64,000 nt of DNA from contig NZ_BBOJ01000024.1 in the NCBI RefSeq assembly GCF_000974445.1, positions 62,001 through 126,000 on the forward strand, in the 5' to 3' direction. This DNA comes from Lentzea aerocolonigenes. Its GTDB lineage: Bacteria; Actinomycetota; Actinomycetes; Mycobacteriales; Pseudonocardiaceae. This document shows, in pieces, positions 1 to 9,004 of this stretch. The notes below the pieces were generated by a model that was given only the letters and a program-made list of their open reading frames with translations, did no database searches and was not told where the DNA came from. The position numbers and the translations under genes were made by a program. Every line of letters starts with the position of its first letter. The first letter of the stretch is position 1.

Positions 1-3000
1 AGATGTGCATGCGCGGGATCTTGTCGGACACGCCCCAGCCGCTCGGCCAGGTGATCACCCAGTCCATGTCGAGGTCGACCAGCAGGCCCAGCATGCGCGC
101 GATGGTCGGGTCGTCGAGCCGTTCGAAGGCCTCGTCCAGCAGCACCAGGCGCAACGGGTCGAACTCGTTGCTCACCGCGTCGTAGAAGCTCGCCGCCGCC
201 GCGAACAGCGTCACGTACGAGATCAGCCGGGTCTCACCGGACGACAGCTGGCGCAACCGTCGTTCGCGCGGGTTGCCGTCGGGGCCGGTGTCGGCGACGG
301 TCACCGTGAACTGGTGCCACGTCCGGTAGTCCAGCGCCCGGGACAGGATTTCGGCGTAGCCGCCGGAGTGCGTGTCGCGCTCGTTCTCGATCCGTTCGGT
401 GAAGACGCGGCGCAGCGTCGCGTCCTGCTCGGGCGTGCGTTCGCCGAACGGCAGCCGCACGAGCGCAAGCGCTTGCCTCGTCTGGTCGTCGAGCGCGCTG
501 GACGACTTCCAGGCGAGTTTCACGTGCACGCCCTGGCTGGACCGGGCCTGGGAGAGCACCTCGTTCATGCGCTTGGTGAGGTCCTCGGCGACGGTGATCT
601 GGCCGCGCAGCCACTCCGCGAGGTCGCGGATCAGGTAGTCGGCGAAGATGCCCTGGTACTGCTCGTCGAGGAACCCGCGCTGCTCGGCCAGCTTCGTCGT
701 GACCTGGCGGGCGGCGACGGCGACGGGCTTCGCGCCCTCCTCACCGGTCACCGTCACGGTCAGCAGGCCCGCGTGCTGCTCGGCGGCGATGTCGTGGCTG
801 CCGGCGAGCGCGGTCTGGAGGGCCTGCAACTTGGCGATCACGGTGGCCTCGGTGCCGCCGCGCCGGTCCGGCGTCTCGGCGATGGCCTGGCGCACCAGAG
901 CTTCCTCGGGAGCCTCGGGGAAAGCCGCTGCCAACAGGCCCGGTGCGCGCACCGTCGCCTGGAAGTTCGCGGACGCGCGGTCCAGCGCCTCGGAAGCGTC
1001 GGCGACCTGCGTGGAGTTGGTCTCCAGCAACGCTTCGAGCTTCGCCGCCTGCTCACGCGCGGTCGTGATGCTCTCGCGCACTCCCTTGAGGTCCTCGCGC
1101 ATCTTCTTGCGCGACTTCTCCAACGACGTGAGCTGCTCGCTGATCTCCTTGGCCTCGCCGCCGACCGCGTCGGTCAGCTCGGCGAGCGTCCCTGCCTGGG
1201 CCGCGTAGTCGACGCACCGGGTGTCGGCGTCGGCCTCGGCGGTCCGCCGGTCGGCGACGGCCTCGTGGTAGCGGTGCGAGGCGTCGGTGAGGTCGGAGAT
1301 CGTGCCCTGGCAACGCCTCTTCACGGCGTCGCCGAGCAGATCGGCCGTGCGCTGGGCTTCCGACGCCGCTGCTCGGGCCTGCCTGAGCGCCTCGGTGTCC
1401 GACGGCAGACCGGCGTCGCCTGCCTGGCGGGTCAGCTCTGATCGTGCCGCTTCCAGCCGTGCGTTCGCGTTCTCCAGGGCGTCGCGCAGCTCGAACGTGC
1501 GCTGCTGCGCGCGTGCCGCGGACTCCTCGGCGGCCTGGACGCGGCTGTGCTTCGCGATCAGCTCGCCGTCGCCGGGGAACGCCGCGAGGTGCGCCTCCCA
1601 CGTGGCGACGTGCTCGTGGGCGCGGGCCAGTTCGTCCTCAGCGGTGCCGAGTCGTGCGCGCAGCTCGGCCAGTTCCTCTTCCAGAGCCGCGATTCGACGG
1701 CCCCGAGCGGCTTCTCGCGCGCCCGCACCGATGAACTCGGCCTCGGGCTTGACCCAGCGACCGGTCAGCACGCCCGTGCGCCAGTCACCCGTGGTCGTCA
1801 TGTCGTCCAACGACACCGCGCGCAACAGGTCGGCGACGAGCGACTCCGGCACCGGTGATCCTTCCACCGCCGGCACCAGGAACTCGGACAGCGAACGGCC
1901 GTCGACGGCGTCCCGCGGAACGGCCAGGACGTCGTCGAGCTCACCGCCGTGCGCCGTCACCCACGCGTCGAGCAGGCCGCTCGCCTGCAACGCCGCCTCC
2001 AGTCCCGCGCGTTCCGGGTCGGTCAGCGAGGGCGCGAAGTCCACCAGCCGGTAGAACGGGGCGCCCTTGGTGGTGTCGCGGGCCGCCGACGTGTACTGAC
2101 CGGGCACGGGAACGCGCTCGTTGCCCGAGCGCAGGCCGACCAGTTCCTCGTCGAGCGTGTCCAGGCGAGCGCGCAGTTCGGTGCGCTGCTGGGTGAACGC
2201 GTGGGCGGCGTCGCGGGCCGCCTGCACGAGAGGCCCTGCCCACTCGCGCGCGGTGGTGCTCAACGTCTTCGCAGCCGCGGGATCGGCGGTCTGCGGCAAC
2301 ACCAGGGTCTCGGCGGGGCGTTCGTCGAGCAGCGGGCCGCTCGACGTCCAGACCTCGACCTGCTCCAGCCAGGTCTGCACGACCTCGGCCAGCTCCTGCA
2401 TCTCCTGGTTGCGCAGCGCGGTCGCCTCGGTCGCGCCGTGCTGGGCGTCGCGGGTCTTCTGCCGCAACGACTCCACCTCGCGTTGCTGCGAGTCCAGCGC
2501 GATCGCCTGCTCGTGCAACGACAGCGCGAGCGCACCCCGTTGGCGTGCGAGGGAAGCGATGCCGGAGGTCTGGTCGACGACGGACGTGAGCGCGGCCAGC
2601 ACGTCCTCGGTCGCGGCGGCGGGCGGCACGCGGCGTTCGATCGGCAGCGGCCCGGCCTCGGGATCGGGCTTGGCGCGCACCGAGTCCGTGGTCACGGTCG
2701 CCTCGGCGGGAGGCACCTGCGGCACGTCCGGCGCGAGGTCGGCGTCCATGCCGGCCAGGCGCAGGTGCTCGCGCAACGGGTCGCTCAACGCGTCGGCGGC
2801 GCTCAGGTCTTCCGCGAGCCTTCGCAGCAGGCGCAGCACGTTGTCGACGGCCGCGTCCTCCTGGGCGCGCTGGCGGTGAGCGGTCTCGAGAGCGGCGACG
2901 GCGGAGGAACGCTTCTCCGCCACCAGGTTCTCGCGCGTCTTGAGATCCTGGAGGTCGCGGAACGCCGGCAGCTCCTTCAGCGCCGCGATGGTCTCCTCGG

Positions 3001-3940
3001 CCTGCTGCTCGCCGGTCTCCATGTCGACGAGTGCCTGCTCGGACGCCGCACGCTCCATCCGCGTGAGGTCCAGCTCCTGGGTGAGCTTCGACTGCTCGCG
3101 GCGCAGCTTCGCCACCGACTTCTCGGCGGCCTCCAGCCGTTCCGAAGCCGACCGCAGCCCACCGAACGCGTAGTCGCTGTAGGTCTTGAGGAACGTGCTC
3201 AGCGCACTGTCCGCAGAGGACAGTCGCACGATGTTCTCGCGGATCGACTCCAGGTCGTCGAACGACGTCGCGAGCTGCTCGACCATCGTCTGGTCCAGCG
3301 GCGGCAGGGCGTCGCTCAGGATCTGTTCGAGCTGCCCCTCCAGCACCTTCAGGCCGACGTCCGGGTTGCGCAGCGTCCGCTGGAGGTGCAGCAGGTCGCC
3401 GTACCGGGCCGCGGGCACGCCGTAGACGCTCTCGGCGATCTTCGCGCGGAACGCGGGCTCCTCGAACATGCAGTCCGCGCCGATGAGGTCGCGCAGCTGT
3501 GCGGGGCCGTGCGGGACGCGTTCCGGACCGGCGAGCTGGAGTTCCGTGCCGACGCGCATGGGCGTGACGAAGCGCCACGAGTCCGTGATGGCCTGCGAGG
3601 TCTTGGAGGCCTTCACGCCGAGACCGCACGTCAGGTACTCGTTGCCCGAGTGGTCGGCGGCCTCGCGGATCAGCTCGACCCACGCGTAGCCGATGCGGTT
3701 CGGGCCGCCGTCGTAGTCGTCCAGCATGAGGCGCCGGATGCTGACCGTGTCGAAGCCCTTGGAGCCGAGCTGGCGCAGGTCGCCGTCGAGGCACAGCGGC
3801 AGCAGCAGCTCCAGCGTGCGGGACTTGCCGGAACCGTTGGTGCCCTGGAAGATCGCGCGGCCACCGGAGAAGTCGAACGTCTGCTCGGTGTACTGCCAGA
3901 TGTTGACCACGCCGCCGCGGTGCAGCCGCCACCTGCTCAT
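1..3940 (-). CDS. jetC: Wadjet type III JetC, SMC-like ATPase (TIGR02680 family), 3' end outside window
   Basis: Motor subunit of a Wadjet anti-plasmid system: a MukB/SMC-like ATPase thought to extrude loops on circular plasmid DNA so that JetD can cut it. The visible 1,313 codons begin MSRWRLHRGGVVNIWQ. Walker A is GTNGSGKS at residues 33-40. The long middle is rich in Glu, Arg, Ala and Leu, as expected for coiled coils. Near the window edge are an ABC signature (LSSGE) and a Walker B (RLVLLDEAF), followed by DMDWVITWPSGWGVSDKIP, typical of the family's C-terminus, so only a short tail is missing. The start codon overlaps the jetB stop as ATGA, so translation is probably coupled. Gene order jetA-jetB-jetC places the JetD (TIGR02679, Toprim-like) gene just left of the window. 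The family assignment rests on remembered motifs. Confidence 0.93.
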   Translation of the reverse strand, partial: MSRWRLHRGGVVNIWQYTEQTFDFSGGRAIFQGTNGSGKSRTLELLLPLCLDGDLRQLGSKGFDTVSIRRLMLDDYDGGPNRIGYAWVELIREAADHSGNEYLTCGLGVKASKTSQAITDSWRFVTPMRVGTELQLAGPERVPHGPAQLRDLIGADCMFEEPAFRAKIAESVYGVPAARYGDLLHLQRTLRNPDVGLKVLEGQLEQILSDALPPLDQTMVEQLATSFDDLESIRENIVRLSSADSALSTFLKTYSDYAFGGLRSASERLEAAEKSVAKLRREQSKLTQELDLTRMERAASEQALVDMETGEQQAEETIAALKELPAFRDLQDLKTRENLVAEKRSSAVAALETAHRQRAQEDAAVDNVLRLLRRLAEDLSAADALSDPLREHLRLAGMDADLAPDVPQVPPAEATVTTDSVRAKPDPEAGPLPIERRVPPAAATEDVLAALTSVVDQTSGIASLARQRGALALSLHEQAIALDSQQREVESLRQKTRDAQHGATEATALRNQEMQELAEVVQTWLEQVEVWTSSGPLLDERPAETLVLPQTADPAAAKTLSTTAREWAGPLVQAARDAAHAFTQQRTELRARLDTLDEELVGLRSGNERVPVPGQYTSAARDTTKGAPFYRLVDFAPSLTDPERAGLEAALQASGLLDAWVTAHGGELDDVLAVPRDAVDGRSLSEFLVPAVEGSPVPESLVADLLRAVSLDDMTTTGDWRTGVLTGRWVKPEAEFIGAGAREAARGRRIAALEEELAELRARLGTAEDELARAHEHVATWEAHLAAFPGDGELIAKHSRVQAAEESAARAQQRTFELRDALENANARLEAARSELTRQAGDAGLPSDTEALRQARAAASEAQRTADLLGDAVKRRCQGTISDLTDASHRYHEAVADRRTAEADADTRCVDYAAQAGTLAELTDAVGGEAKEISEQLTSLEKSRKKMREDLKGVRESITTAREQAAKLEALLETNSTQVADASEALDRASANFQATVRAPGLLAAAFPEAPEEALVRQAIAETPDRRGGTEATVIAKLQALQTALAGSHDIAAEQHAGLLTVTVTGEEGAKPVAVAARQVTTKLAEQRGFLDEQYQGIFADYLIRDLAEWLRGQITVAEDLTKRMNEVLSQARSSQGVHVKLAWKSSSALDDQTRQALALVRLPFGERTPEQDATLRRVFTERIENERDTHSGGYAEILSRALDYRTWHQFTVTVADTGPDGNPRERRLRQLSSGETRLISYVTLFAAAASFYDAVSNEFDPLRLVLLDEAFERLDDPTIARMLGLLVDLDMDWVITWPSGWGVSDKIPRMHI

Positions 3941-5127
3941 GACACGTTCTCCTCGTCGAACAGGGACCAGCTCGGCACTTCGGGCACGACAACGGGTTCC
4001 GGTTGTTCTCGTTCGGGATCGCCGTCGGGGGACGGCAACCAGCGGTGCGCGGCCGCGCTGATGGACCAGCCTTCGTCGGTCGGGACGGCCAGACCCATGC
4101 GGCGCAACAACTCCGTCACCTCGGCGACCAGCCGGTCGAGGTCGTCGGTGAACTGCTTCGACCACGCGGCGGGGTAGTCCTCGACCAGCGCGGCGCAGAC
4201 CTCGCCGATGCGTTCGGTGGTCACGACGTGCCGTGCGGGCGGGTCTTCCTCGTCGCCCTCGACCAGATCGGGGAGCGCGAGAAGCGCGATGCGGGCGACC
4301 GTCGAGACGCCGGGGAACGACAGGTCGGTCAGGAAGTCCTCGGGGTCGGCGGCGAGCACGCCCTCGACGCGGCACTCGGTGTAGAGGCCGAAAGCCTGCT
4401 CCAGCAACGCGGTTTCCTTGCGCTGGTTGCGGCGCAGCCACTCCGCCTGGTCGTCCGGCAGATCCGCGTAGAGCACCAGCGGCGTCTCGACGAGCTTGCG
4501 CCGCACGGCGTGCTCGACGCCGCGCGGACCGGGGCGGGCAGCCAGTTCGACGAGGTGAGCTGGGTCCTGGGCCTCACCGACCGGGCCCGTCACGAGCTGG
4601 CCCAGCAGGTCGGTGTCGATCGTGATCAGCGCTTCCTGCGGGATCATGTCCTGCGCGACCGAACCCTCGGTTTCCTGCAGCACGCCAAGGGAAACGAGGT
4701 GGCGCAGCGCGGCCGTGAGCGCGCGTCGTTCGGTGACGTCGTCCGGTGCGTCGATGCCTGCTTCCACTGCGGCGGAACGGATGTCGGCGACCAGGCGGGA
4801 CAGCAGCGTCTGGCGGCCGATGCCCGTGAGGACCGCGAGCGTGAGCGCCAGGTACGCGTAGCCGCGCGGGGACATGCTGAGCACGCCGCGGGTGTCGTCG
4901 TGGCCGGGGCCGGACTTGTAGAGGCGCGCGAACCGTCGTTCGACGACGAGCCGGTAGCCGAGCAGGCCCGCGAACAGGTCCTGGAGGGTCGCGCGGTGCC
5001 GGTAGACGAGGCTGAGCAGCTCGCCGTCGGGGCCGTCGCTGCGGAGCATTGGCCTGCGCAGCAACGTTCGGGCGCACCGCACCACGTTGGCGGCGTCGAT
5101 GTCGGAGAGGTTGTCCAAGTGGTTCAT
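3937..5127 (-). CDS. jetB: Wadjet type III JetB (DUF2398 / TIGR02678 family)
   Basis: Predicted MukE-like winged-helix subunit that bridges the kleisin JetA and the ATPase JetC. The protein is 396 residues and begins MNHLDNLSDIDAANVVRCAR. It contains the family-typical RRPMLRSDGPDGELLSLVYRHRATLQDLF and SMSPRGYAYLALTLA stretches. The reading frame stays open upstream of this start, but the ATG at 5127 overlaps the jetA stop codon as ATGA and matches the expected N-terminus, so I chose it. The 3' end overlaps jetC in the same way. The tight overlaps indicate one polycistronic mRNA with fixed subunit ratios. No sign of damage. Confidence 0.9.
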   Translation of the reverse strand: MNHLDNLSDIDAANVVRCARTLLRRPMLRSDGPDGELLSLVYRHRATLQDLFAGLLGYRLVVERRFARLYKSGPGHDDTRGVLSMSPRGYAYLALTLAVLTGIGRQTLLSRLVADIRSAAVEAGIDAPDDVTERRALTAALRHLVSLGVLQETEGSVAQDMIPQEALITIDTDLLGQLVTGPVGEAQDPAHLVELAARPGPRGVEHAVRRKLVETPLVLYADLPDDQAEWLRRNQRKETALLEQAFGLYTECRVEGVLAADPEDFLTDLSFPGVSTVARIALLALPDLVEGDEEDPPARHVVTTERIGEVCAALVEDYPAAWSKQFTDDLDRLVAEVTELLRRMGLAVPTDEGWSISAAAHRWLPSPDGDPEREQPEPVVVPEVPSWSLFDEENVS

Positions 5128-6596
5128 TGCTTCAGCGCCACCGTCGCGTCGTGCAGCGTGAGCGTCCCGGCGGCGGAGCGGATCTGCGTCGTGGTGCCGT
5201 GGGCGATCTCGAGTTTGAGGCCGCGCACGGGATCGCTGGCCGATCCGCTGTCCTGCGGCGAGTCGCGCTGGGCCATCGCGAGCGTCAGCAGCTCGCAGAA
5301 GACCTCCAACGCGCCGTGCGTCAGCGTGGTGTTCTCCAGGTTTCCGGCGGCCTTCGTCAGTTCCGCGACGTGTCGTGCGCGGATCTCGTCGGCCTCCCTG
5401 GCCTCCGCGAGCAGCGACTGCTCGGTCATCGGGTCGTCGAGGATCCGCGACGGCCGTCCACGCGCGCCTCGGTCGCCTCGGGTCCGCACTGAAACCGTCA
5501 CGTCGCAGACCGGTCCGTCGCGCCACGGGGTGCGCTCGTTGTCCGAGTCGTGTTCCGGCGCGGGGGAGAGGTGGCGGGCGCTGTAGAGGCCGAACGCGGC
5601 CGCGTAGATCTCGTGGGCTTGTTCACGCGTCGAGTTGTCGAACCAGCTCGCGAGCTTCAGCAGCTCGGCGCGCCGTCCGGGCAGCAGGCCGCCGCCGGAG
5701 GTCGCTCGCTTGACGCTGGCCAGGAGGCTGCCGATCGCGCGGGCCGTGGCCTCGCGCAGCGCCGTGACCTGGCTCGGGCGGCCGGGCCTGTCGACGAACC
5801 AGTCCGTGAGCTCCTGCCAGTCCTCGGGGGTGCGGCCGCGGGCGCGTTCGACGCTGGCGCCGAGGTCGGTGCTGAGCAGCCTGAGCAGTTCGGAGCGGGC
5901 CTTGGTGAGGCGGGCCAGGGCTTCGGCGATCGGGGGCGTGTACTTCAGGACGTCCTCGACGACCCGCTGGATGTACTCGACCAGCAGGTTCCGGAAGCCC
6001 GCGATCTCGTCCGGCGCCAGGTGGTTCCGCGTCACGACCTGGCCGAGATAGGCGTAGAAGTCGCGCACGGTCGCGGCGAGCTCGGCGTGCTGCAGGAACA
6101 GGGTCGTGACGCGTTCGGCGAGGAGTTCCTTGGTCTTGTCGCCCTCGTTGAGCAGGGCCACGGAGAGGGATCCGCCCAGCTCGTTGAGGCCGCGTTCAAT
6201 GGCGGGGAGGAGCTCCCTGGACACCTCGCGGGCGCCTTCGGGGACCCGGAGCAGCTCGTCGACGTCGCGCTGGACGCGGACGGCGAGCTTCGACACCTGG
6301 TACCGGACGCTGCCGTGCTGGAACTCGGCGATGCTGGCCGCCACGACCTCCCTGCGCCCCTGGACGAGGTTGCCCCACTCGACCAGCTGCTTGAGTCGGT
6401 TGATGACGTTCTCGATGCGGCTCTCGCCGGGCTCTACGCGGCCTTCTCTTTCCTGACCCGCCAGCGCTCCGGCCACCTCGCCCGCGGACAGGTCGGCCAG
6501 CAGCGTGGAGGTGAACAGCCGCATGATCGCCAGGTACGTGCGCTGGTGATCGCGCGCGTCCAGATAGGCGTACAGCTTCAGCCGCTTGTGCTCCAC
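5124..6596 (-). CDS. jetA: Wadjet type III JetA, kleisin-like subunit (DUF2397 / TIGR02677 family)
   Basis: First gene of the leftward Wadjet operon. It encodes a 490-residue protein of the DUF2397 family, the MukF/kleisin counterpart that links the two JetC heads. The N-terminus (MEHKRLKLYAYLDARDHQRT) is the family's usual opening. The rest is largely helical, with a region around residues 150-290 rich in Glu, Leu and Arg. The start lies 72 bp from the divergent cobD gene, so the operon promoter must fall in that short gap or inside the cobD 5' end. The 3' end overlaps jetB by 4 bp. The protein looks intact. Confidence 0.9.
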   Translation of the reverse strand: MEHKRLKLYAYLDARDHQRTYLAIMRLFTSTLLADLSAGEVAGALAGQEREGRVEPGESRIENVINRLKQLVEWGNLVQGRREVVAASIAEFQHGSVRYQVSKLAVRVQRDVDELLRVPEGAREVSRELLPAIERGLNELGGSLSVALLNEGDKTKELLAERVTTLFLQHAELAATVRDFYAYLGQVVTRNHLAPDEIAGFRNLLVEYIQRVVEDVLKYTPPIAEALARLTKARSELLRLLSTDLGASVERARGRTPEDWQELTDWFVDRPGRPSQVTALREATARAIGSLLASVKRATSGGGLLPGRRAELLKLASWFDNSTREQAHEIYAAAFGLYSARHLSPAPEHDSDNERTPWRDGPVCDVTVSVRTRGDRGARGRPSRILDDPMTEQSLLAEAREADEIRARHVAELTKAAGNLENTTLTHGALEVFCELLTLAMAQRDSPQDSGSASDPVRGLKLEIAHGTTTQIRSAAGTLTLHDATVALKQ

Positions 6597-6668
6597 GACC
6601 GGCCACCCTAATGCGCGCGGTGTTGTGGTGCGGCGCTACCGTGCCCACAGCGAGCTGGGGAGGATGCC

Positions 6669-7601
6669 GTGGGCGCGGGGCGCGCGTTGGGGTTGTTGCT
6701 GGGCGTGGCCGCGGACGCGGTGTTCGGTGATCCACGCCGATTTCACCCGGTAGCGGCATTCGGAAGCTCCGCCGCGGCCCTGGAGAAGCGCGTGTACGCG
6801 GACTCCCAGGCCGCCGGCGTCGCGTACTCGGCCGTCCTGGTCGGCGGCACCGTGGCACTCGGCGTGGCCGTGGAACGCGTGGCCCGCCGCCACTGGCTGA
6901 CCCAGGCGCTGGCCACGGGCGTGGCGACGTGGGCGGTGCTCGGCGGTCGTTCGCTGGCCGTCGAGGGCACGTCGATGGGCCGTGAACTGGCGGAGGGCGA
7001 CCTCGACGCCGCGCGGGACCGTCTGCCTTCCCTGTGCGGCCGTGACCCGTCTCGGTTGGACACGTTGGGCCTGGCGCGGGCGACCGTTGAATCCGTGGCG
7101 GAGAACACGTCGGACGCCGTCGTGGCACCGTTGTTCTGGGGCGCCGTCGCCGGCGTTCCGGGCCTGCTGGGCTACCGCGCGGCCAACACGCTGGACGCGA
7201 TGGTCGGCCACAAGTCCCCGCGCTACCAGCGTTTCGGCTGGGCCTCCGCACGCCTCGACGACCTGCTCAACCTGCTGCCTTCCAGGCTGGCCGCGCTGCT
7301 GACCGTCGGCGGCGCCCCCGTGGTGGGCGGATCGGCAACGCAGGCGCTGGAAACGTGGCGCCGCGACGCCTCAGCCCACCCGTCACCCAACGCGGGCCAG
7401 GTCGAAGCGGCGTTCGCCGGAGCGCTGGAGATCAGGCTGGGCGGCCGCACCGTCTACTCGCACGGCGTCGAAGAGCGCCCGGTGATGGGCCACGGCCGCA
7501 ACCCGGACTCAGGTCACGTGACGCGAGCCGTGGAGCTGTCCCGAGTCGTCGGCTTCGGCGCCGGCGTCGTCAGCGCCTTCATCGCCCTCTTCCGCAAGTA
7601 G
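6669..7601 (+). CDS. cobD: Adenosylcobinamide-phosphate synthase CobD/CbiB
   Basis: Integral membrane enzyme of cobalamin biosynthesis that attaches aminopropanol (or its phosphate) to adenosylcobyric acid. The product is 310 residues, the usual length. Family blocks seen are DAVFGDPRRFHPVAAFG near the N-terminus, VESVAENTSDAVVAPLFW in the middle, then YRAANTLDAMVGHKSPRY and FGWASARLDDLLNLLPSRL. The GTG start is preceded by a good ribosome site (GGGGAGGA). The last 93 bp overlap the convergent SURF1 gene. In M. tuberculosis cobD (Rv2236c) also neighbours SURF1 (Rv2235) and ptpA (Rv2234), so this is a conserved neighbourhood. Confidence 0.95.
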   Translation: MGAGRALGLLLGVAADAVFGDPRRFHPVAAFGSSAAALEKRVYADSQAAGVAYSAVLVGGTVALGVAVERVARRHWLTQALATGVATWAVLGGRSLAVEGTSMGRELAEGDLDAARDRLPSLCGRDPSRLDTLGLARATVESVAENTSDAVVAPLFWGAVAGVPGLLGYRAANTLDAMVGHKSPRYQRFGWASARLDDLLNLLPSRLAALLTVGGAPVVGGSATQALETWRRDASAHPSPNAGQVEAAFAGALEIRLGGRTVYSHGVEERPVMGHGRNPDSGHVTRAVELSRVVGFGAGVVSAFIALFRK

Positions 7602-8327
7602 CTCGGCGATCGACTTCTTCTTCGTGCGGCCCTCGTAGAGCACGCCGCCCGGCCGCGCCTCGCGGATGGTGAAGTACAGCCAGCCGCCGACCGCCATGAC
7701 CCCGAACGCGATCCACTGCAGCGCGTAGGAGAAGAACGGCCCGGACTCGATCCGGGGCAGCGGCAGCACGTCGAGCGCACCCGGCTGGTTCTCGATCAGC
7801 TGGTAGTAGCCGGGCTCGATGTCGTTGCCCACGGCCTTGTTGTTGATCGAGTAGATCTGTTTCCGGCCGTCCTGCTCGAACGCGGGCTGCTCGTTCGACT
7901 CGTTGGGCCTGGCAAGCCCGACGAGCGTGACCTCGCCGGTGGGCGGTGCGTCGAAGTTCGGCGGCTTGATGCCGTTGACGGGCCTGACGTACCCGCGGTC
8001 GACGAGGACGGTGTGGCCGGTGGTCGTCCTGAACGGCGTGATGACCTCGAACGCGGCCTCGCCCTGGACCGTGCGGAGTCGGGCGAGGGCTTCCAGCTCG
8101 GGGACGTAACGGCCCTTGAGCTCGACCTTCTGCCACTCGTCGTGCTGGGCGCCGAACGGCACGGGGTCGCTCTTCAGCGACTTGGTGATGGCGGAGTTCT
8201 GCGCCTGACGCTCGTCGTTGCGGCCGAACTGCCACGGCGACAGGAAGTAGATGCAGGCACCCGCGAACACCCAGACGGCCAGGGTCAGAGCGAGCCAACC
8301 CGGCTTGAGGAGGAACTTGAACCGCAC
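7509..8327 (-). CDS. SURF1 family membrane protein
   Basis: SURF1-family protein, likely involved in cytochrome c oxidase assembly at the cytoplasmic membrane. The product is 272 residues with one membrane helix near the N-terminus (after MRFKFLLKPGWLALT), a long extracytoplasmic middle (ITPFRTTTGHTVLVDRGYV is family-typical) and a second helix near residue 220 (YALQWIAFGVMAVGGWLYF). The start is GTG, 5 bp after the upstream DUF1349 gene, so the two are probably co-transcribed. The acidic C-terminal tail is encoded antisense to the last 93 bp of cobD. Orthologue by position of M. tuberculosis Rv2235. Confidence 0.9.
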   Translation of the reverse strand: MRFKFLLKPGWLALTLAVWVFAGACIYFLSPWQFGRNDERQAQNSAITKSLKSDPVPFGAQHDEWQKVELKGRYVPELEALARLRTVQGEAAFEVITPFRTTTGHTVLVDRGYVRPVNGIKPPNFDAPPTGEVTLVGLARPNESNEQPAFEQDGRKQIYSINNKAVGNDIEPGYYQLIENQPGALDVLPLPRIESGPFFSYALQWIAFGVMAVGGWLYFTIREARPGGVLYEGRTKKKSIAELLAEEGDEGADDAGAEADDSGQLHGSRHVT

Positions 8328-8331
8328 GTCT

Positions 8332-8880
8332 TCACGGTAGTTGCGTGAGCTGGACCTCGTGGAACCGGGTAACGAACCCCTCACCCTCAGGGCTGGCCGC
8401 CATCACCCCGACCTTGGCCTCCACCCCGGGCGGGAAGTAGGCCTTCCGCAGCACGTGAACCGGCTGCTCGCCGTCCACCCCGTACCGCACCCACACCGCG
8501 TCACCCTTGCGCTCCGCCGACACCGTGAACCGCTCGAACGGCTCCACCAACGCCAGGTTCCAGTCCGAGAACCCACGCGTCACGACCGTGCTGGCCTGCT
8601 GCTTCCCGTCGAACACCTCGATCCCGGCCTTGATCCAGTTCTCGCCGTCGACCAGCAGTCCGACGCCGGCGTGGTCGTACTGCGCCGCGTACTCGCCGCT
8701 GAAGGTCGCCGTGATGGTGAAGTCGCCGGTCAGCGACACCCCGAACAGGTGGCCGTTGTCGCGGATCACGCCGTTGCCGGTGAGGCGCCAGAAGTCCGAC
8801 GACGGGTCGGCGTGCACGGTCAGAGGGTCGGTCGACCACTTCTGCGGCTCGTTCAGCCAGGTCCAGCCGGTGAGATCCAT
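8332..8880 (-). CDS. DUF1349 family protein (concanavalin-like fold)
   Basis: A 182-residue cytosolic protein of the DUF1349 family, related to yeast YSP1-type regulators of unknown biochemical role and predicted to form a concanavalin-like beta-sandwich. Motifs include WTWLNEPQKW near the start, DFWRLTG, the YDHAGVGLLVDGENWIKAGI block and a WVRYGVDG segment. I placed the start at the ATG with AGGA 8 bp upstream; ATGs also exist 3 and 19 codons upstream. It lies directly ahead of SURF1 on the same strand. It is an addition relative to the mycobacterial order. No catalytic residues can be named. Confidence 0.85.
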   Translation of the reverse strand: MDLTGWTWLNEPQKWSTDPLTVHADPSSDFWRLTGNGVIRDNGHLFGVSLTGDFTITATFSGEYAAQYDHAGVGLLVDGENWIKAGIEVFDGKQQASTVVTRGFSDWNLALVEPFERFTVSAERKGDAVWVRYGVDGEQPVHVLRKAYFPPGVEAKVGVMAASPEGEGFVTRFHEVQLTQLP

Positions 8881-9004
8881 GACGATCATCCTGGCACGCT
8901 CGACCAGCCGGAACGACCGTCCGGCGATCGCGCTCATCGGTCCGGCCGATCACCTTGGCCGATGAGCCGGGCCCGTGTCGGTGCCCGGCAGTACCTTCGA
9001 GGCG

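Noticed and set aside
5-1441. Long open frame on the plus strand opposite jetC
   Set aside because: It is a shadow of the jetC coding strand; composition is Arg/Gly/Leu-rich and no family is seen, while the minus strand gives JetC motifs throughout.
3937-5526. Longer 529-residue form of JetB starting inside jetA
   Set aside because: The extra 133 residues are Arg-rich antifunctional sequence overlapping jetA; the ATGA start at 5127 fits the family.
6597-6668. Cobalamin riboswitch upstream of cobD
   Set aside because: The gap is only 72 bp and no B12-box-like sequence or fitting structure is visible.
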